From assembly GCA_934086255.1 (NCBI GenBank), contig CAKOIB010000042.1:1-10549 (forward strand): a stretch of DNA of 10,549 bases, in the 5' to 3' direction. A program made the position numbers and the translations under genes. Source of the stretch: an uncultured Bacilli bacterium (GTDB taxonomy: Bacteria > Bacillota_I > Bacilli_A > RF39 > UBA660). Every line of letters begins with the position of its first letter. Within the stretch, counting starts at the first letter, position 1. Positions 6,364 through 10,549 of this stretch are shown here, piece after piece. The notes below the pieces were generated by a model, which searched no databases, was not told the origin of the DNA, and saw only the letters and a list, made by a program, of their open reading frames with translations.

Positions 6364-6394
6364 AATTACGTAAGTGAAATAAGTCTTTTTTTTT
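6349..6394 (+). terminator. Terminator built from a tandem 14-bp duplication at the stop codon
   Basis: TTACGTAAGTGAAA occurs twice head to tail (6352-6365, 6366-6379). The copies pair into an 11-bp stem with one G-U (6349-6359 with 6366-6376). A GTC plus nine T at 6386-6394 follows and can pair with the upstream A-run and GAC. The TGA stop of the upstream gene lies in the first copy. Confidence 0.75.
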
Positions 6395-6405
6395 ATATAT
6401 TTTTA

Positions 6406-6414
6406 TGATAAAAT
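6406..6414 (+). promoter_or_regulatory. Extended -10 promoter of the hydrolase-lipoprotein unit
   Basis: TGATAAAAT is a TGn extended -10 with one mismatch. It places the transcript start near 6421, just upstream of the AGGTGAGG binding site. This makes the ATG at 6425 nearly leaderless and supports 6443 as the start. Confidence 0.5.
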
Positions 6415-6442
6415 TAATGTAGAAATGGAAGTAGGTGAGGTC

Positions 6443-8119
6443 ATGGAAGAAGAACAAAAAGTAAATAGTAATAATGATAATAATGATGAGATAAAAAATA
6501 AAAAGCAAGAAGAAGTAGAAAATAAAGAAAATAATTCTAAGTTAGGACAAAATAAGAATAATAGTAATTTTTTTAATAAAAGTCTTAATGCTGTAAATCT
6601 TGCTAATAATTCATTGAATGGATTAAATAATATGGCAAGTAATATGGGAAATAATGAAGATTTAAATGATAAAATGACTGATCCTAATGAAACTAGAAGT
6701 ACTTTAAATCAATTGGGTAATAAGGCAGCTCAAAGTATTAATAATGCTACTAATTTAGCAAGAGGTATAAATAATAAGATACAAAATAAAAAGAATAAGA
6801 ATGATGAAGAAAAAGATGATAGTAATAAAGATAATAAAGAAAAAGATGATAAAAAAGAGAGTAAAGATGAGAAAAATAAATTAAAGAGTTCCATAGATAA
6901 TAAAGATTCTAAAAAAAGAAGGTTATTAAAGGGGAAGAATAAGGATTTTAAGGGTAAATCTAAAGAGGAGATTAAAAAAAGTATAATTAGTTTTTTTATG
7001 AAATTACCGCTTTCTTTAAAGTTTGGTATAATTGCTTTTGGAGTGATTTTAATATTTTTAATATTGTTTTTAATAATGTTTGCTATTTTTGCTAGTAGTG
7101 CTTCAAATGGTAATAATTGTTCATCTGAGCAAACTCAAGAGGATCTTTTAAACTTTATATATACTTTTGAGGGTGCAAAGTATTGTGATAAGGAAAAAAC
7201 AAAGTATAAAGTGTATCAGAATCCAGGGGATAGGGTGACTGTAGGTCATGGTATTACAACTGATTATATAAAAGATATGAAGGTAGGAGATTGTATACCA
7301 GTAAGTGAAGTAAGGCCTTTTGAGATTAAAGCAGTTGATACAAAAAGAGCAGGAGTAAAAAGATTTTTTTCTGGAATTAATCTTACTAATTATCAAGAAG
7401 ATGCACTTACTAGTATGCTTTATAATGGATGTGCAGGGATGTTTTCGGAAATGGCAACTGCATATAAGGAAGATAGTTATGAAGGATTATGGAGTGTTAT
7501 GAAAAGATGTACTAATAAAGGTATGCTTGGATTAGAAAGAAGAAGAAAGGCAGAGTTTACTTTATTTGTAACTGGGGATTATACAATAGCACCAGAGTAT
7601 AAAGCTAAAGTATTTACAACAGCAGAGTATGATGATTATAATTATGATGATATAATGAGTAGGAAAGATAGTGTTAAAACTACTTGTACATCGTTTGATA
7701 GTTCTTGGATATATCCTAGTCCAACATTTTGTCCAATTACAGGATGTCAAGGTCCAAGATTTCATCCAATTTATAAAGTATGGAAAATCCATGATGGTGC
7801 AGATTTAGGATGTGCAATGGGTACAGATATAATAGCAAGTGCAGCGGGAGAAGTTATTCAAGTTTCTAAAAATTATAGTGCTACAATAGGATATGGGGCA
7901 TATGTTTTAATACAGCATGATGGAGAATATAAGTCAAAGTATGCACATATGTCTAAAGTTGTTGTTGAAGAAGGTGATCATGTTGAACAAGGACAAAAGA
8001 TTGGTGAAGTAGGTTCTTCTGGTGGTTCTACTGGACCTCATATTCATTTTGAAATATTAAAAAATAATACAGTGGATGATCCTGCTAAGTATGTTGATTT
8101 TAAAGGGGTGTGTGATTAA
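6443..8119 (+). CDS. Bifunctional peptidoglycan hydrolase: GH24 lysozyme-like + M23 endopeptidase, membrane-anchored
   Basis: This is a 558-residue protein. Residues 1-185 are a low-complexity, Asn/Lys/Asp/Glu-rich cytoplasmic tail, and 194-218 are one membrane helix, preceded by Lys so the C-terminus is outside. Residues 232-385 resemble phage T4-type lysozyme (GH24): F-E-G with the presumed catalytic Glu243, Y-Q-N...V-T-V-G-H-G (258-270), L-T-x-Y-Q-E-D-A-L (314-322) with Y-N (327-328), and G-L-E-R-R-R-x-A-E (363-371). The T4 Asp20 position is Asn260. Residues 425-558 are a complete M23/LytM zinc peptidase: H450-x-x-x-D454, Y-A-H502, H533-I-H535. It could cut both glycan strands and peptide bridges. 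ATG 6443 is chosen over 6425 because AGGTGA lies just upstream. Its stop overlaps the next start (TAATG), so the genes are coupled. Wall-piercing enzymes of conjugative elements have a similar layout. Confidence 0.9.
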   Translation: MEEEQKVNSNNDNNDEIKNKKQEEVENKENNSKLGQNKNNSNFFNKSLNAVNLANNSLNGLNNMASNMGNNEDLNDKMTDPNETRSTLNQLGNKAAQSINNATNLARGINNKIQNKKNKNDEEKDDSNKDNKEKDDKKESKDEKNKLKSSIDNKDSKKRRLLKGKNKDFKGKSKEEIKKSIISFFMKLPLSLKFGIIAFGVILIFLILFLIMFAIFASSASNGNNCSSEQTQEDLLNFIYTFEGAKYCDKEKTKYKVYQNPGDRVTVGHGITTDYIKDMKVGDCIPVSEVRPFEIKAVDTKRAGVKRFFSGINLTNYQEDALTSMLYNGCAGMFSEMATAYKEDSYEGLWSVMKRCTNKGMLGLERRRKAEFTLFVTGDYTIAPEYKAKVFTTAEYDDYNYDDIMSRKDSVKTTCTSFDSSWIYPSPTFCPITGCQGPRFHPIYKVWKIHDGADLGCAMGTDIIASAAGEVIQVSKNYSATIGYGAYVLIQHDGEYKSKYAHMSKVVVEEGDHVEQGQKIGEVGSSGGSTGPHIHFEILKNNTVDDPAKYVDFKGVCD

Positions 8120-8922
8120 TGAATAAAAAGTTTTTAATTTTGTTACTTATTCCATTTTTATTGTGTGGGTGTAAAGCAAATTATACAATAGAAATTGATG
8201 AATCATCAATAAAGGAAGAAACGTATATTTATAGTGATGATAGTGATGAATATAATAATCAAATGTATCGTGGTGCTTTATTGAATGATTATTTTAAGGC
8301 TTTACCATCACTTGAACAGAGTGCTTTTATAAATACAACTGGTGAGGATGTGTCTTCGTCTGATGATAAGGATAATAATGATTTTGGTCTTGGTACTTAT
8401 ACAATTAAGTATATAAATAAGTCTAATGAGAAAGGTGCAACTTTTACTTATAGGTTTAATAAGAATGAGTATCAAAACTCTTATATTCCTAATATGAATG
8501 CTACTACTTTTAAGTATGATAATAAGGATAATGAAATAAAATTAAGGCTTAAAGATATGTATGCTTTTACTTCGTATAAATTGCTTGATGAAGTAAAAGT
8601 GTTAGTAAAAGTAAGTGATTATTATGAGGTTACATCTCATAATGCTGAAATAGTAAATGGTAATGAATATATGTGGGTTGTAACAAGAGATAACTATATA
8701 AATAATGATTTAAGGATTAATTTAAAAGTAAAAGAAAGTAAGAATGAGACTCCAAATACAAAACCTAGTGATAATAAAGAGGATAATGTAAAAGAACCTG
8801 AGAATAATAAAAAAGAGACTAATTATACAATGATATTAGTATATGTATTACTAGGTACATTGGTATTAATAGGAATATTTTTGATATTGTTTCAAAAAAA
8901 ATCAAATAATAATAGTATTTAA
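8119..8922 (+). CDS. Lipoprotein with C-terminal membrane helix, LppM-like
   Basis: The 267-residue product has a short signal peptide with lipobox L-C-G-C at 15-18, so Cys18 should be lipidated. The mature domain (19-210) looks beta-rich, with alternating strands and a H-N-A-E-I-V-N-G-N-E-Y-M-W segment near 174-186. A Lys/Asn/Glu/Pro linker (about 210-235) leads to a C-terminal membrane helix (236-258) and a Lys tail. A lipid anchor plus a C-terminal helix is the arrangement of LppM/DUF3153 proteins; the similarity is from memory and weak. The ATG overlaps the hydrolase TAA by one base, so translation is coupled and the two products probably work at the same site on the membrane, perhaps to regulate the hydrolase. 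Confidence 0.8.
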   Translation: MNKKFLILLLIPFLLCGCKANYTIEIDESSIKEETYIYSDDSDEYNNQMYRGALLNDYFKALPSLEQSAFINTTGEDVSSSDDKDNNDFGLGTYTIKYINKSNEKGATFTYRFNKNEYQNSYIPNMNATTFKYDNKDNEIKLRLKDMYAFTSYKLLDEVKVLVKVSDYYEVTSHNAEIVNGNEYMWVVTRDNYINNDLRINLKVKESKNETPNTKPSDNKEDNVKEPENNKKETNYTMILVYVLLGTLVLIGIFLILFQKKSNNNSI

Positions 8923-8934
8923 GTATAAAATAAT

Positions 8935-8967
8935 AAAATCTTTCCATTATATAAATGGAGGGATTTT
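8935..8967 (+). promoter_or_regulatory. RBS-sequestering hairpin / attenuator before the second lipoprotein
   Basis: A 14-bp stem with two G-U pairs (8935-8948 with 8954-8967) encloses a 5-nt loop. The GGAGG Shine-Dalgarno (8957-8961) of the gene starting at 8971 lies in the right arm. The stem ends in TTTT, so it may act as weak terminator, translational lock, or both. Confidence 0.75.
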
Positions 8968-8970
8968 ATT

Positions 8971-9513
8971 ATGAAGAGAGTTTTAATATCATTTTCATGT
9001 ATTTTGTTTTTAATAGTATTATGTGGATGTAATATGGATAATACTCCTACTAAGAAGGTGGAAAACTTCTTGGGTAATTATCAAAAATTAGATGATAATG
9101 TTTTAGCACAACTTAAAAATATGGTAGATAAGGATACTTTGATGAGTGATGATCAAAGAACAACTTATACAGATATTATGAAACATCAATATCAAGATTT
9201 AAAATATAAAATAAAGGATGAAAGAATTGATGGGGATACTGCTACTGTAACGACTGAAATTGAAGTTTATGATTATTATAAGACAACAACAGATGCTGAA
9301 GAGTATTATAATGCTAATCAAAAAGAGTTTTATACTGATGGGGTATTGGATAATGCTAAGTATGTTGCTTATAGAATAGGTAAATTAAAGGATACTAAAG
9401 ATAAGGTAAAATATACAATTGATTTTACTTTAACAAAGGTAGATAATAATTGGGTATTAAATGATATAGATGATATAACAAGACAAAAAATACATGGATT
9501 ATATGCTCATTAG
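8971..9513 (+). CDS. Secreted lipoprotein of unknown function
   Basis: The 180-residue product has a signal peptide with lipobox L-C-G-C at 17-20, the same four residues as the preceding lipoprotein. The mature part starts with T-K-K-V-E-N-F-L-x-x-Y, then a helical stretch with a D-D-Q-R-T-T-Y motif (about 57-63). Beta strands with the pattern D-G-D-T-A-T-V-T-T-E-I-E-V follow (about 87-99), and it ends with N-N-W-V-L-N-D-I (about 159-166). This helix-then-sheet order with a final W-x-[IL]-x-x-[IL] resembles NTF2-like/DUF4878-type or DUF5105-type lipoproteins, but I cannot name the family. It lies 48 bases behind the preceding gene. A tight hairpin covers its RBS, so its expression may be uncoupled from the hydrolase. 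A terminator overlaps its stop. Confidence 0.82.
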   Translation: MKRVLISFSCILFLIVLCGCNMDNTPTKKVENFLGNYQKLDDNVLAQLKNMVDKDTLMSDDQRTTYTDIMKHQYQDLKYKIKDERIDGDTATVTTEIEVYDYYKTTTDAEEYYNANQKEFYTDGVLDNAKYVAYRIGKLKDTKDKVKYTIDFTLTKVDNNWVLNDIDDITRQKIHGLYAH

Positions 9514-9531
9514 GACTTTAAGTCCTTTTTT
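9512..9531 (+). terminator. Intrinsic terminator ending the hydrolase-lipoprotein unit
   Basis: AGGACT (9512-9517) pairs with AGTCCT (9521-9526) across a TTA loop, followed by TTTTT. It overlaps the TAG stop of the lipoprotein gene. Confidence 0.85.
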
Positions 9532-9579
9532 AATTTGAAAATATTTATTATTATAGTAAAGTGTTAAACATGGGAAGTA

Positions 9580-9702
9580 ATGAAAAAGAAAATACTGATG
9601 ATGATATTTTTATTATTATTTAGTGTAGAACTAGTATAGTTAGTAATATATGCTTTATGGGCGTCTTTAAATGATTTATTAACAGAAATAAATATAATAT
9701 AA
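9580..9702 (+). pseudogene. Remnant of a small membrane protein with an internal stop
   Basis: From ATG 9580 the frame reads Met-Lys-Lys-Lys, then a hydrophobic stretch of about 15 residues, then TAG at 9637. The same frame then continues with L-V-I-Y-A-L-W-A-S-L and a polar end to TAA at 9700. Ignoring the TAG gives one plausible 39-residue single-helix membrane protein. There is no good RBS. I read it as a broken gene; chance is possible at this length. Confidence 0.35.
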
Positions 9703-9717
9703 TTAGGACAAGTAAAA

Positions 9718-10123
9718 ATGAGTTATAATGAATCAAATGAAAATGCATTACCTATAAAAGATAGTGAGGAAAAAATACTTTCTAATTATTTTGACTTTCA
9801 AGTGTTGTCTTATTTTAAGACTAGAGAAAATGATGATACACAATAGATGAATCAAATCAATGTGTACTAAAATCACAAGAAGAAATATTTTCAAACAATA
9901 AGAAAGTAATTAGAAAGTTAGAACATGAAAATCAAAACTTTGAATAAGAAAATGGCAATTTAATGTATAGATTAAATGAACTATTTCAATTATTGAAGAA
10001 AAATTATTACAACGAGGTAATGATTATACAAAAGATGAAATAGCTGAGGTTGTAAAAGAATATTATAATGAAGATGAATATGATAAAGATGATTTTGATT
10101 TAAACAGATATAAATTAGACTAA
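9718..10123 (+). pseudogene. Broken gene for a charged, coiled-coil-like protein (two frameshifts, one nonsense)
   Basis: Three overlapping frames join into one coherent protein of about 135 residues. Frame A runs from ATG 9718 to TAG 9844. Frame B takes over near 9837 and runs with K-V-I-R-K-L-E-H-E-N-Q to about 9988, broken by TAA at 9945 where Gln (CAA) would fit the E-Q-E-N pattern. Frame C takes over near 9989 and runs to TAA 10121 with D-Y-T-K-D-E-I-A-E-V-V-K-E-Y-Y and an acidic tail. The composition suits the C-terminal coiled coil of a mobilization or plasmid-recombination protein, but this identity is a guess. The downstream inverted repeat begins inside its last codons. Confidence 0.5.
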
Positions 10124-10164
10124 ATTACTCATTCGCTGTCGACTTAGTGTGTCATTTAGTCTAA
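10115..10164. repeat. Perfect 11-bp inverted repeat with 28-nt loop carrying a MobV-like nick octamer
   Basis: TTAGACTAAAT (10115-10125) is exactly complementary to ATTTAGTCTAA (10154-10164). The loop is clearly less AT-rich than its surroundings and contains GTCGAC (10139-10143 and flanking) and TAGTGTGT (10145-10152). The latter is identical to the nick core TAGTGTG/T of pMV158-type oriT. No U tract follows, so it is not a normal terminator. An oriT or replication-origin remnant is possible. Confidence 0.5.
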
Positions 10165-10165
10165 A

Positions 10166-10264
10166 ATGTTATATTTTCATAAAGAATTAAAAGAAAAATT
10201 AAAATCTGAATATCAAATACAAAAGGTGGTAGAGGAAAAACAATATTTTAAAGTAGTTTTTTAA
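10166..10264 (+). pseudogene. Short 32-codon frame, probable gene fragment
   Basis: ATG 10166 opens a frame of 32 codons with a basic helix (H-K-E-L-K-E-K-L-K) and a strand-like V-V-E-E-K-Q-Y-F-K-V-V-F ending. It has no RBS and starts on the arm of the inverted repeat. It looks like protein-coding sequence, but is too short and lacks signals. It may be a remnant of the decayed element. Confidence 0.25.
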
Positions 10265-10309
10265 TTTAAAAATATTTTTAAGAAATTGCGTAAAAATGAA
10301 TATTAAAAT

Positions 10310-10341
10310 CAAAATAACTACTTGAAAAAGAGGTTGTTTTG
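10310..10341 (+). terminator. Terminator-like hairpin with GAAA loop
   Basis: A 14-bp stem with one mismatch and G-U pairs (10310-10323 with 10328-10341) closes a GAAA tetraloop. The T-rich right arm is followed by TTGTATT, so the U tract is poor. It ends the pseudogene zone. Confidence 0.5.
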
Positions 10342-10416
10342 TTGTATTATTAATTTATAAGACAAAATAGAAAAGAAGGAAGTTTTTTTAAATTATTTAG
10401 GTATTTTATTAAACAC

Positions 10417-10465
10417 AAAGTCGGGTAAAATAATTCGATAAAAAGTGGGTAAAATAATTCGAAAA
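10417..10465. repeat. Two copies of a GGGTAAAATAATTCGA repeat, IS21-end-like
   Basis: GGGTAAAATAATTCGA is at 10423-10438 and 10447-10462, 24 bases apart. The copies are preceded by AAAGTC and AAAGT. Short direct repeats of this kind, close upstream of a reading frame with a strong RBS, are typical of IS21-family ends in Firmicutes (recalled, not searched). Confidence 0.55.
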
Positions 10466-10507
10466 TCTGCAATTTTTTTATTTTGTTTAAAATAAGGAGG
10501 AAATAAT

Positions 10508-10549
10508 ATGAACAAATATTCGATTGGGGGGGGGGCAAAGTTTAACTAA
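10508..10549 (+). CDS. Start of a reading frame interrupted at a run of ten G (13 codons as read)
   Basis: AAGGAGG at 10494-10500, seven bases before ATG, is the best RBS of the window, so something is meant to be translated here. As written, the frame is Met-Asn-Lys-Tyr-Ser-Ile, Gly-Gly-Gly, Ala-Lys-Phe-Asn, stop, ending at the last base. The G run (10526-10535) shifts the frame. With nine G the frame reads Gly-Gly-Gly-Gln-Ser-Leu-Thr and stays open at the window end; with eleven it stops after Ala/Gly-Lys-Val-type codons. The gene is therefore phase-variable, frameshifted, or affected by a sequencing error. The product is unknown. Repeats upstream suggest a transposase gene. Confidence 0.45.
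   Translation: MNKYSIGGGAKFN

Noticed and set aside
6425..6442. Start of the hydrolase at ATG 6425
   Set aside because: No RBS upstream and only a few bases from the likely transcript start; ATG 6443 has AGGTGAGG in front.
7148..7792. Minus-strand open frames inside the hydrolase gene
   Set aside because: Shadows of the plus-strand gene; no RBS, odd composition, while the plus strand has full motifs.
10350..10538. Minus-strand 62-codon frame at the right end
   Set aside because: No RBS, runs over the repeats and the poly-G tract; hydrophobic composition is just that of AT-rich sequence.

Overview
The window is very AT-rich (roughly a quarter G+C by eye, not counted). It uses TAA, TGA and TAG as stops, has strong AAGGAGG-type ribosome binding sites, and encodes lipoproteins with lipoboxes and several peptidoglycan enzymes. 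This points to a walled low-GC Firmicute, for instance an uncultured gut Bacilli lineage. TGA is a stop here, so it is not a Mycoplasma-type code. I see no tRNA, rRNA or CRISPR array.

Layout: (1) Positions 1-438 hold the 3' end of a cytoplasmic gene resembling DUF1835/DUF3658 proteins. It converges through a two-way terminator on (2) a zinc D,D-carboxypeptidase of the VanY/LdcB type (456-1334, minus). This is divergent from (3) a serine D,D-carboxypeptidase of the PBP5/DacF type (1436-2593), whose start appears to be the rare codon ATT. (4) Positions 2698-4510 hold a small four-helix membrane protein, a lipoprotein preceded by a 22-bp-spaced repeat cluster, and a two-gene unit: an XRE repressor with membrane helices plus a 59-residue membrane protein. 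(5) Positions 4581-4782 are a 21-bp tandem array of ten units. (6) Positions 5035-6363 encode a 442-residue protein with two helicase-associated-like repeats and no helicase. (7) Positions 6443-9513 form a cell-envelope unit: a membrane-anchored GH24 lysozyme + M23 endopeptidase fusion, a lipoprotein with a C-terminal membrane helix, and a second lipoprotein whose RBS lies inside a strong hairpin. (8) Positions 9514-10549 are a graveyard of broken reading frames with a perfect inverted repeat containing a MobV-like nick octamer, repeats resembling the ends of IS21-type elements, and a short ORF interrupted by a run of ten G.

The common theme is cell-wall remodelling: two kinds of D,D-carboxypeptidase that trim stem peptides, and one hydrolase that can in principle cut both glycan and peptide. 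The GH24-M23 fusion with an N-terminal cytoplasmic tail and single membrane helix has the architecture of wall-piercing enzymes of conjugative elements. The decayed right end fits an old mobile element, but no conjugation gene is intact here, so this link is inference.
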